Assembly: GCA_018645405.1 (NCBI GenBank)
Contig: JABGOQ010000059.1
Coordinates: 1 to 43,031, forward strand
Direction of reading: 5' to 3'
DNA: 43,031 nucleotides
From: Anaerolineae bacterium
GTDB taxonomy: Bacteria > Chloroflexota > Anaerolineae > Anaerolineales > Villigracilaceae
In this document: one piece after another, positions 1 to 6,696 of the stretch
Layout: every line of letters begins with the position of its first letter
Position numbering within the stretch: the stretch's first letter is position 1
The notes under the pieces: generated by a model
The model's database searches: none
What the model was told of the DNA's origin: nothing
The model's input: only the letters and a program-made list of their open reading frames with translations
Translations under genes and position numbers: made by a program

Positions 1-300
1 GTTTTTTAGAAAGAGAATAACATAGAACCGTATCTTTTAGAACTGAACAACCCTTTATATTGTGCAGCACAAAAGGAATGTCTATTTAGGAATCATTGCC
101 CACTGTTTGCTAAACGTAATTGACATAATTATAGGAGTAGCGTTTATCCTTAGCCTTCCTAATTAAACACCGCCCAATCCAAATTGCACCGGACTTGGCT
201 AAAGCGGCGCGAAAAATGATGGTTCGGAACAAATAATCTAGTTTTTAAAACTAGTGGAGTCTTGCCAACCCGCCAAGCCGGTGAATAATCCGTTGGCAAA
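1..300. other. Non-coding stretch with several inverted repeats
   Basis: No convincing ORF lies here on either strand. Visible inverted repeats are a 13-nt palindrome at 60-72 (TTGTGC-A-GCACAA), TAAACG/CGTTTA at 111-116 and 141-146 enclosing TAATT/AATTA, CTAGTTTT/AAAACTAG at 238-254, and TTGCCAAC/GTTGGCAA at 262-269 and 292-299. They could be terminators or operators of a gene beyond the left edge, or part of a structured RNA. I recognise no RNA family. Confidence 0.4.
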
Positions 301-308
301 AAACAAAA

Positions 309-339
309 AAAACCGCCCTTGTTTGACAAGGGCGGTTTT
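309..339 (-). terminator. Terminator of the serine operon
   Basis: A 13-bp stem (309-321 with 327-339, core CCGCCC/GGGCGG) closes a 5-nt loop. On the minus strand it is followed by a T-rich run (positions 308 down to 299), as expected for a Rho-independent terminator 27 nt past the DUF1015 stop. The plus-strand side is also T-rich, so it may work both ways. Confidence 0.85.
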
Positions 340-365
340 GATTTATTTTTCAGCTTTTCTTCTTT

Positions 366-1688
366 CTAAAATCGTTCATCTGAGCCTACGTCCAAAACAG
401 CCAGGCCGCTGATGACTTTGGGATAAAAGTCTGTCGACTTTTGGGGCATTTTCTCATCCAAGGCGGTGCAGGCTTCGATTTGCTCCATTCGGGTGGCGTT
501 GACGATGAAAAGCAAGGCTGTTTCTTCGTTGGCAACGCGTTCGTAGCCGAGATCGGGTTCACGGAGATATTCGATACCTTCTTTTGCGTCAATTTTCTCT
601 GCACTAATACCCAAAATATGCTCAAGCAAAAGTTTGTGCAGGATGCTTGCATCGAGGGTTTGCCAAATATCTGCTCGGCTGGGGGCAAGAGTCTCCATAA
701 CGGAAGTAGATTTCAATTCAAGTGCGTATTCGCCGCTTTGGGTGGCGATGCCGAAGCAACCCATCTGCCCAATAGCGGAATCCATTTTGGCTTCCAGTGC
801 AGTGCGTCCATCCACTTTTTCAATCTCGAAATACTCGGCTGCTTTGGTGAGGACTACATCTGCGCTCATTTTGTCATAGTCAAAAATAAGACGATGGGTG
901 GGCAAAATGGTCAGGCCGGGATTGCTCATGCTGACAAGAGCGACCATGAGGTAATTGAAGGCGGCATCGGCGGGGGCATCGGGAAATTTGGCACGCTGCT
1001 CCTCACGATAGGCAATGGCGGTTTCGTAGCGATGATGACCATCGGCAATGATGAGGCCTTTTTTCGGCGCCATTTCGGCCTGCACAGCGGCAATAACTTC
1101 TTCATCGGTCACGACCCACATTTTTTGACGGACATCTTTCTCGAAGAGTTCACGGACGTCTACATCGGGGTCGCGCTGAATGGCGGCATCAAGAATGGTA
1201 TCAATTTTATTCTCTGCATCGGGGTACAGGATGAAAATATTGCCATAATAGGCTTCGGTGGCGCGGGTGAGATTGAGACGATCCATTTTAGGGCCATCAT
1301 GTGTGCGCTCATGAGGAAGGACAATGCCTTCTTCAAAACGTGCCAGTTCGAGCGCGCTGATAATTGCTTTGCGCGTTACGCTCTTGCCGTTGAGCATAAA
1401 ATCTTGGTGATAAACATATAGAGCAGGTTTTTCTTCTTTTTGGAGAACACCTTCTGCAAGCCATTTCTTCAGAAAGGCTTGCGCACGGGTGTAGACATTT
1501 TCTGTGTCGTTATCTGTTTCAAATTCTTTACCCTTGATCATGCGGGTTACGTTGAAATCGTTGAGGGCGTAGTATTTTTCTTGCAAGCCATGTCGAACAC
1601 GGTCGTAGGGTTGGCTGATGACTGTTGCAATGTCGCCAACTTTTTCCGGGTTATAGCGAATGCCTTTGAAGGGTTTTAGATTTGCCAT
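366..1688 (-). CDS. DUF1015 family protein in the serine operon
   Basis: A 440-residue cytosolic protein of the DUF1015 family, near the family's usual full length. Conserved blocks are H-E-R-T-H-D-G-P-K-x-D-R-L at residues 126-138 and A-D-G-H-H-R-Y-E-T-A at 215-224. The start is set by GGAG a few bases upstream of ATG. It is the last gene of a run with the class V aminotransferase and SerA and is followed by a strong terminator. From memory, DUF1015 genes often sit beside serA, which points to a role in serine or phosphoserine metabolism. The D-G-H-H-R block resembles the nucleotide-binding motif of ParB/sulfiredoxin-fold proteins, which include the free-serine kinases SerK and SbnI. That link is my inference, and the biochemical role is unknown to me. 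Family call confident, function not. Confidence 0.85.
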   Translation of the reverse strand: MANLKPFKGIRYNPEKVGDIATVISQPYDRVRHGLQEKYYALNDFNVTRMIKGKEFETDNDTENVYTRAQAFLKKWLAEGVLQKEEKPALYVYHQDFMLNGKSVTRKAIISALELARFEEGIVLPHERTHDGPKMDRLNLTRATEAYYGNIFILYPDAENKIDTILDAAIQRDPDVDVRELFEKDVRQKMWVVTDEEVIAAVQAEMAPKKGLIIADGHHRYETAIAYREEQRAKFPDAPADAAFNYLMVALVSMSNPGLTILPTHRLIFDYDKMSADVVLTKAAEYFEIEKVDGRTALEAKMDSAIGQMGCFGIATQSGEYALELKSTSVMETLAPSRADIWQTLDASILHKLLLEHILGISAEKIDAKEGIEYLREPDLGYERVANEETALLFIVNATRMEQIEACTALDEKMPQKSTDFYPKVISGLAVLDVGSDERF

Positions 1689-1702
1689 TTTTTACTCCAA
1701 TT

Positions 1703-1836
1703 CACCACAGAGACCACAGAGAGCACAAAGTTTTAAAAATATTGCGAGTTAGAGACCTGACAGGTTTTGAAAACCTATCAGGTCTTTTCCATAAAAGCCT
1801 TTGTGTTTCTTTGTGTCCTTCGTGTTTAAAAATATT
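1703..1836. repeat. CACAGAG/CACAAAG inverted repeat element
   Basis: The spacer between serA and the DUF1015 gene holds a CACAGAG/CACAAAG-type arm at 1703-1730 and a roughly inverted CTTTGTG/CTTCGTG arm at 1799-1828. Each arm is followed by the same 12 bases TTTAAAAATATT (1732-1743 and 1825-1836); the second copy runs into the serA stop codon. A long hairpin sits between them. The arrangement suggests a small non-autonomous repeat. Related sequence recurs at 2765-2819. Confidence 0.5.
1753..1785. repeat. 16-bp near-perfect hairpin between serA and DUF1015 gene
   Basis: Bases 1753-1768 pair with 1770-1785 with one C-A mismatch (1761/1777), core GACCTGA/TCAGGTC. The stem ends in T residues on the plus side. 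It could act as a partial terminator or an RNA-stability element inside the operon, or be the centre of the surrounding repeat. Confidence 0.6.
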
Positions 1837-2737
1837 ATCCTTTAAGCGCGTTGATGACGTTTTTGGCAACTTCTGTGCCAACTCGAGCTTTGGCTTCAAC
1901 TGTACCTGCGCCGATATGGGGAGAGCCGATCACTTGATCGAGGGTATAGAGCTTATGCCCCATGCTGGGTTCTTCGGTATAGACATCAAGAGCTGCGCCA
2001 GCGACTTTGCCGCTTTTGATGGCATCAAAGAGTGCATCTTCGTCAATTGTGCCGCCACGTCCGCAGTTGATGATATTAACGCCATCTTTCATTTTCGCAA
2101 AGGCATTTGCATCAAGGATGTTATGTGTCTCTTTAGTGTAAGGGACGTGTAGAGAGATATAGTCTGCGCGAGCAAGGAGATCGTTGAGGGATTCGACCAA
2201 CTCGATACCATCCGCTTCATCAACAAAGGGATCGTAAGCGATGGCTGTCATTCCTAGCGCGTTCGCTTTTTGACCTGTTGATTGCCCGATGCGCCCAATA
2301 CCTACGAGCCCCAAAACTTTTCCGGCAATTTCTGTACCAGAAAAAGATTTCTTCGCCCATTCACCGTCCCCCATTGAAGTGGTCATCTGTGGGATGTTGC
2401 GCGCAAGGGCAAAAATATAACCAATTGCCAACTCTGCTACTGCGGCAGTAGATGCGCTGGGCGTATTGAGCACTTGAATGCCTTTTGTGCCAGCGTATTT
2501 CACGTCGATATTATCCAGGCCGACTCCGCCACGCACGATGGCTTTGAGCTTGGTTGCCGCATCAATGACCGGCTTGCGGACTTTGGTTCTGCTCCGCACG
2601 ACCATCGCATCATATTCGGCGATTTCTTCTAATAATTCTTCGGGGGTGATATCTGGTTTGTTTACAACTTCGATACCGGCTTCAGAAATCATGTCTAGCG
2701 CGGCTTGTGCGGTTGCATCGCAAATGAGTACTTTCAT
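1835..2737 (-). CDS. serA: D-3-phosphoglycerate dehydrogenase, short form
   Basis: Oxidises 3-phosphoglycerate to 3-phosphohydroxypyruvate with NAD+, the first step of serine synthesis. The 300 residues contain the D-2-hydroxyacid dehydrogenase fold: a G-x-G-x-x-G nucleotide loop in GLVGIGRIG, the catalytic Arg region in INCGRGG, the Glu region DVYTEEP, and the catalytic His in SPHIGAGT. The C-terminal ASB/ACT serine-sensing domains of long SerA proteins are absent, so feedback inhibition by that route is unlikely. I moved the start 12 codons in from the longest ORF, to the ATG at 2737, because AAAGGA lies at good spacing there. It sits between the aminotransferase and DUF1015 genes, with repeat elements in both spacers. 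Confidence 0.92.
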   Translation of the reverse strand: MKVLICDATAQAALDMISEAGIEVVNKPDITPEELLEEIAEYDAMVVRSRTKVRKPVIDAATKLKAIVRGGVGLDNIDVKYAGTKGIQVLNTPSASTAAVAELAIGYIFALARNIPQMTTSMGDGEWAKKSFSGTEIAGKVLGLVGIGRIGQSTGQKANALGMTAIAYDPFVDEADGIELVESLNDLLARADYISLHVPYTKETHNILDANAFAKMKDGVNIINCGRGGTIDEDALFDAIKSGKVAGAALDVYTEEPSMGHKLYTLDQVIGSPHIGAGTVEAKARVGTEVAKNVINALKG

Positions 2738-2764
2738 GTTTTTGTCCTTTTCTTTTTCACCCAA

Positions 2765-2819
2765 AAAGCACAAAGTTCATAAAGAAAAACTTAAAATCTT
2801 CGTGCTCTTTGTGTGCTTT
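2765..2819. repeat. Second AAAGCAC/CACAAAG inverted repeat
   Basis: The spacer upstream of serA has an arm AAAGCACAAAG at 2765-2775 and the inverted arm CTTTGTGTGCTTT at 2807-2819, which differ by one AC dinucleotide, around an A/T-rich loop. It looks like the same repeat family as 1703-1836. Confidence 0.45.
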
Positions 2820-2833
2820 ATGATGAATATCTT

Positions 2834-3904
2834 TTAGAGTCCCAAAATATCTTCAATTTGCCCAGTGAGCCATTTTAAATCTTCCATCTGCAAATCACCC
2901 ATGTGGGCAATACGGAAGGCTTTCTCTTTCAGATTACCGTATCCATTCGAGAGCATTGCGCCGCGTTTGGCCAGTTCTTTATTCAGATCAGCAACGCTGA
3001 TGCCACGCGTATTGCGGATATTGGTAATGGTCGGGGAAAGATATTTTTCATCTTCAACATAAAGTTCAAAATATTCTTCTGCCCAATCTTGCACATATTT
3101 TGCCATTTCAGCATGACGAGCAAAACGATTTTCAACACCTTCTTCAAGGATACGATCCATTTGCACGTTTAATGCATTGATTATGCTAAGCGCAGGCGTT
3201 GCGGGAGTTTGGCTTTTTACAGCTTTGCCTTCGAGAGCGACAAAGTCAAAATAGTAGCCTTTATTCTCTGTTTTTTGAGAGCGCTCAAAAGCAGCATCAC
3301 TCACAGTTACAACACAAAGTCCGGGAGGAAGAGCAAAGGCTTTTTGCGTGCCAGCCAGAACGACATCTAAATCCCAGTCATCTACACAGATTTCTGCGCC
3401 AGACATAATGCTGACAGAATCCACAAGAACGAGTACATCGGGATATTTCTCTTTGACCAATGCTGCAATTTCTTTGATAGGGTTGGTGACGCCTGTTGAA
3501 GTTTCATTATGAGTGACACAAACAGAATCGAACCCGCCTTGCGCGAGTTTCTCATCCACCATTTCTGGGGTGATCCCTTCGCCCATTTCAACTTTAATGA
3601 CTTCTGTTTCTTTCCCGTTGGCAGTTGCAATTTGTGCCCAGCGCTTTGAGAATGCACCGCAATCGGTCATCAGTGCCTTGGTTTGCACACAGTTACGAAT
3701 CGCGCCTTCCATCATCCCCGTTGAGGAAGAAGTAGAAAGGTAAATGCGATTATCTGTATAGAGCATTTTTTTGAGCTTCTCCACCACTTCCCCGTGCATT
3801 TTCGCATATAGGGGATCGCGATGCCCGATCATGGGGACTGCCATCGCTTCGAGAACCTCGTCTACGACGTGAGTAGGGCCAGGAATAAAAAGTTTTTTGT
3901 ACAT
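2834..3904 (-). CDS. Class V aminotransferase, probable phosphoserine-forming
   Basis: A 356-residue PLP enzyme of the alanine/serine-glyoxylate aminotransferase family. Markers are the N-terminal IPGPTHV, the Asp-containing DSVS near residue 152 that contacts the PLP ring, and the Schiff-base lysine near residue 188 in GTQKAF followed by PPGL. I use ATG at 3904 rather than the TTG one codon earlier because GGAGG lies six bases upstream. No canonical SerC gene is present, and serA follows directly, so I infer that it makes phosphoserine from phosphohydroxypyruvate. Serine-pyruvate or alanine-glyoxylate transamination is the alternative. It is the first gene of the operon, behind a TATAAT box and a 9-bp palindrome. 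Confidence 0.85.
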   Translation of the reverse strand: MYKKLFIPGPTHVVDEVLEAMAVPMIGHRDPLYAKMHGEVVEKLKKMLYTDNRIYLSTSSSTGMMEGAIRNCVQTKALMTDCGAFSKRWAQIATANGKETEVIKVEMGEGITPEMVDEKLAQGGFDSVCVTHNETSTGVTNPIKEIAALVKEKYPDVLVLVDSVSIMSGAEICVDDWDLDVVLAGTQKAFALPPGLCVVTVSDAAFERSQKTENKGYYFDFVALEGKAVKSQTPATPALSIINALNVQMDRILEEGVENRFARHAEMAKYVQDWAEEYFELYVEDEKYLSPTITNIRNTRGISVADLNKELAKRGAMLSNGYGNLKEKAFRIAHMGDLQMEDLKWLTGQIEDILGL

Positions 3905-3946
3905 CAAACACCTCCAAATAGGATTGAAAGAAAAAGATTATTCAGC

Positions 3947-3965
3947 GAAGTTGTCAGACAACTTC
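3947..3965. promoter_or_regulatory. Palindromic operator candidate for the serine operon
   Basis: GAAGTTGTC (3947-3955) and GACAACTTC (3957-3965) form a perfect 9-bp inverted repeat around one base. It starts 8 bases downstream of the TATAAT box, so it covers the expected transcription start. It may bind a repressor or form a 5' stem in the mRNA. Confidence 0.5.
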
Positions 3966-3972
3966 ACGCGAG

Positions 3973-3978
3973 ATTATA
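3973..3978 (-). promoter_or_regulatory. Promoter -10 box of the serine operon
   Basis: TATAAT on the minus strand, 68 bases upstream of the aminotransferase ATG. No good -35 hexamer is visible at 16-18 bp, so an activator may be needed. Confidence 0.55.
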
Positions 3979-3994
3979 CCTTAATTCACAATAC

Positions 3995-4032
3995 AAAACT
4001 CCCCCCGAAAAGCGGTTTTCAAAGGGAGTTTT
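3995..4032 (-). terminator. Hairpin terminator after tyrS
   Basis: AAAACTCCC (3995-4003) pairs with GGGAGTTTT (4024-4032), and GAAAA/TTTTC nests inside. It lies 15 nt past the tyrS stop. The plus-strand side has the better T-run; on the minus strand the T residues lie within the stem. Confidence 0.65.
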
Positions 4033-4047
4033 ATCATTTTTCTTTTT

Positions 4048-5259
4048 TTATTTCACGCGTACAAATTTACGTTTACCAACCTGCAAAACGCCAGGGTTTG
4101 AAAATTCAACGCGTACATCGTGGAGCTTTTTGCCATCCAAGCGAATGGCATTTTGTTTTGCCATTCTATAAGCCTCTGACTTGCTAGCGACCAGCTTCGT
4201 AGCGACCAACACTTCCAAAAGTGTTTGCCCTGCTTCAAGTGTATATTCTGGCATATCGTCAGGAACGGCTTTCTTTTGGAAGAGGGCTACAAAAGCATCT
4301 TCGGCGGGTTGTGCCAAATCTTTGCCGTAGAAAATGCTCACGATCTCTCTTGCCAACTCCATCTTCACGTCGCGAGGATGTTTGGAACCGGAAGCAAGTC
4401 CACTTAAGAGCGCATCGATGTCCGTTGGGGCGTATCGCGTCACAAGACGGAAATAGGCTTCCATGGCAGAATCAGGAATGGACATCAATTTCCCGTACAT
4501 ATCTTCTGCCCCAGAGTTGATCGGGACGATATTGCCAGTAGATTTAGACATCCGCTGAACGCCATCGGTGCCGGGCAAGATGCCGCAAATGATGCCAACG
4601 AGAGGCTTTTGCCCCATTGCTTCTTGAAGTTTGCGCCCACCCATCATGATATTGAAGAGTTGGTCGGTGCCTCCAATTTGCACATCGGTTTCCATTGCAA
4701 CAGCATCGTAGCCTTGCATGAGGGGATAAAAAGTTTCATGGAGAAAAATCGGCGTACCTGAGTCCATTCGCTTTGCAAAATTCTCACGCGCCAAAAATTG
4801 CTGAATGGTGAAATTTTGCCCCAAACGGATCAGATCAATAAGCGTGAGCTTTGAGAGCCATTCGCCGTTATAACGGACAATCGTTTTTTCTTTATCCAGC
4901 ACACGAAAAGCCTGCTCTGCGTAGGTTTCTGAATTTTCTAAAATTTTCTCTTCAGACAAAATTGGGCGAGCTTTATTTTTATCAGAAGGGTCACCAACCA
5001 ACGCGGTATAAGAGCCAATCAGGAAGGTTATTTCATGTCCTAAATCTTGAAATTGGCGCATTTTTCGCATCGAGATGGTATGCCCCAAATGCAAATCGGT
5101 GGAGGTGGGGTCGTAGCCACAATATACGCGCAAAGGCTTACCTGTTTTTTCAGAGGCTATCAATCGTTGGCGCAATTCTTTTTCCATCGATTCTTTCATC
5201 GTGGCATCGCCATATTCTGTGCCTTGCATCAGGATTTCAACTTGCTTGTCAATATTCAT
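4048..5259 (-). CDS. tyrS: Tyrosyl-tRNA synthetase
   Basis: Charges tRNA-Tyr with tyrosine in the cytosol. The 403 residues show the class I synthetase signature HLGH at 57-60, the ATP-site RMSKS at 236-240, the tyrosine-pocket region YPLMQGYD and QIGGTDQLFN between them, and an S4-like RNA-binding tail in the last 60 residues. Length and layout fit the TyrZ-like branch found in many bacteria. ATG at 5259 follows AGGAAGGTGA at good spacing. A hairpin terminator follows, and a short 76-nt spacer separates it from the membrane protein upstream. I see no T-box leader in that spacer. Confidence 0.96.
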   Translation of the reverse strand: MNIDKQVEILMQGTEYGDATMKESMEKELRQRLIASEKTGKPLRVYCGYDPTSTDLHLGHTISMRKMRQFQDLGHEITFLIGSYTALVGDPSDKNKARPILSEEKILENSETYAEQAFRVLDKEKTIVRYNGEWLSKLTLIDLIRLGQNFTIQQFLARENFAKRMDSGTPIFLHETFYPLMQGYDAVAMETDVQIGGTDQLFNIMMGGRKLQEAMGQKPLVGIICGILPGTDGVQRMSKSTGNIVPINSGAEDMYGKLMSIPDSAMEAYFRLVTRYAPTDIDALLSGLASGSKHPRDVKMELAREIVSIFYGKDLAQPAEDAFVALFQKKAVPDDMPEYTLEAGQTLLEVLVATKLVASKSEAYRMAKQNAIRLDGKKLHDVRVEFSNPGVLQVGKRKFVRVK

Positions 5260-5335
5260 CGTTCACCTTCCTCACAAAAAAAATCGCATCACGCTTTACT
5301 TTTGCGCAATGCGGAGAATCACAAAACGCAAAAAA

Positions 5336-5839
5336 TCAGGCGCGAGCGTAATAATAGCGTCCTTTTTCTTCTTTTTCCAAAACCAACTCTGTTTCTTTTA
5401 GGATTTCTTTCAGCACCGCCCCACCTTCAACAAAACCCAATCTTCCCTGAACTTCTCCCTGATATTGGATTTTACCCAGCGTACGAAACTCGAAATGAGA
5501 CTTGCTACCGATTACCTGAACAGATTTGCCCCACCGAACCGGAATCACGTTAACCTTCTCGATCTCCTGCCAACTCAGCGCTACCTGACGGAGTCCGTTC
5601 TCAAAAGCGATTCCGTTAATATCCAAGCCCATCACGGTGCTGCGATCTATCCAGTTCCCCAGCGAAATGCTTACTGCGGCAAAAAGCAATAAGCCACCAA
5701 AAACCCAAATCCCTGCGGGGATTCTGCCGAATTGCCAATTCAAAACAGCCATAGCAAAAAGAAGAACAAGAGCTAAAAGCCAAGCTGTTGTCTCACTACG
5801 GCGAGAAGTTAATTCGGGGCGAAGTTCTTTGTTTAACAT
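5336..5839 (-). CDS. Two-TM membrane protein with PH-like cytosolic part
   Basis: A 167-residue protein I cannot place in a named family. Residues about 17-36 and 43-62 are two membrane segments. The remainder is beta-rich (GLDINGIAFENGLRQVALSW and VIGSKSHFEF), as in bacterial PH-like domains that follow paired helices. The tail is charged and rich in E and K. The ATG at 5839 lacks an SD sequence, but a TATAAT box ends 7 bases before it, so the mRNA may be leaderless. It sits between the terminator of the RNase Z-like gene and tyrS and may be transcribed with tyrS. Function unknown. Confidence 0.75.
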   Translation of the reverse strand: MLNKELRPELTSRRSETTAWLLALVLLFAMAVLNWQFGRIPAGIWVFGGLLLFAAVSISLGNWIDRSTVMGLDINGIAFENGLRQVALSWQEIEKVNVIPVRWGKSVQVIGSKSHFEFRTLGKIQYQGEVQGRLGFVEGGAVLKEILKETELVLEKEEKGRYYYARA

Positions 5840-5846
5840 AGAGCGT

Positions 5847-5852
5847 ATTATA
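5847..5852 (-). promoter_or_regulatory. -10 box seven bases before a start codon
   Basis: TATAAT on the minus strand, separated from the ATG at 5839 by 7 bases with no SD. The spacing puts the expected transcription start at the A of ATG. No clear -35 hexamer is seen. Confidence 0.55.
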
Positions 5853-5856
5853 CAAC

Positions 5857-5881
5857 AAAAGCCTCTGGAGCAGAGGCTTTT
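5857..5881 (-). terminator. Terminator after the RNase Z-like gene
   Basis: A perfect 11-bp stem, AAAAGCCTCTG with CAGAGGCTTTT, around a GAG loop. It ends the ABC exporter/hydrolase run. The next promoter begins just 5 bases away. Confidence 0.85.
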
Positions 5882-5928
5882 TATAAGATTTTTGGGTGGC
5901 GATCTGGCAGGCCTCCAAAGGATTTTTC

Positions 5929-6684
5929 CTAAAACTCTAAAACCATAAAATCTTCGGCGAGCTCAACGTTTCCGCTAAAGTGGCTACGCGCATCTTCAAG
6001 AAGGTTTTTTTGCCAAAATTCGCCTGTGGGGTAATGGATAAGATAAAGTTCTCTGGCTTCCGCTTTTGTTGCAACCTCGGCAGCTTGCTTCGAAGAAGAA
6101 TGCCCCTTAAATGGGCCAGATGCCTCATGGATGAGAATATCCACTCCTTTAGCGAGTTGGACAACCTCTTCGCAGGGTTCTGTATCACAAGAGTAGGTGG
6201 CAACCTTGCCACTTTCCTTAAATTCGATTCGTGTGCCAAGAGTTGGAATCATATGGTCAACTTCAGAGCCGTAAATATCAAAATCGGAAGAACTCAAGAC
6301 CGGGTTGATGCCCACAGAGGGAATCCTGTTAAAGGTCACGGGGAAAAATCCTGGCCATGTTGCCCAACCAAAAGCGTCCATTAAATTTTCCAACCGAGAT
6401 AACGCATGATCTAATCCGTGGAGAGTTAAGGGTTTTTCTCGTCCGCGTAACCACATATCCATTAATAGAAGCGGTATGCCCGAAACATGATCGGGGTGAA
6501 AATGTGTCAGAATAAGATCAGTGATTTCATTGAAATCAACGCCAATATCTGTCAAGCGCAATATCGGGTTATGGGGGCTATCAATCAGAACGATGCGTTT
6601 TTTTCCAACAATCACCATATGCGCATTTTGATGGTCTTTATCTGCGATTGCGTTAGACGATCCTAAGATAATAATTTTATTCAT
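5929..6684 (-). CDS. Metallo-beta-lactamase-fold hydrolase, RNase Z-like
   Basis: A 251-residue metal-dependent hydrolase. The zinc motif H-F-H-P-D-H is at 61-66, followed by further ligands in CDTEPCE and HEASGPFKGHSS and a late LIHYP. This layout resembles RNase Z/ElaC and arylsulfatase-like members rather than beta-lactamases. It is shorter than bacterial RNase Z (about 300), and I could not identify a tRNA-binding exosite arm, so a tRNase role is not assured. GGAG lies four bases before the ATG. It follows the ABC permease by 12 nt and ends at a strong terminator, so it is probably co-transcribed with the exporter. Confidence 0.8.
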   Translation of the reverse strand: MNKIIILGSSNAIADKDHQNAHMVIVGKKRIVLIDSPHNPILRLTDIGVDFNEITDLILTHFHPDHVSGIPLLLMDMWLRGREKPLTLHGLDHALSRLENLMDAFGWATWPGFFPVTFNRIPSVGINPVLSSSDFDIYGSEVDHMIPTLGTRIEFKESGKVATYSCDTEPCEEVVQLAKGVDILIHEASGPFKGHSSSKQAAEVATKAEARELYLIHYPTGEFWQKNLLEDARSHFSGNVELAEDFMVLEF

Positions 6685-6696
6685 TTCGCTCCAAGC

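Noticed and set aside
180-300. tmRNA, RNase P RNA or a tRNA in the left intergenic region
   Set aside because: GGTTCG at 220-225 looks like a T-loop, but no acceptor stem, CCA end or other conserved block fits.
441-1421. A 326-codon open frame on the plus strand opposite the DUF1015 gene
   Set aside because: It is antisense to a gene with clear family motifs, has no SD, and its product is low in structure signals; it reflects codon bias of the true gene.
5260-5335. T-box leader for tyrS
   Set aside because: The spacer is only 76 nt and lacks the T-box sequence and specifier stem.
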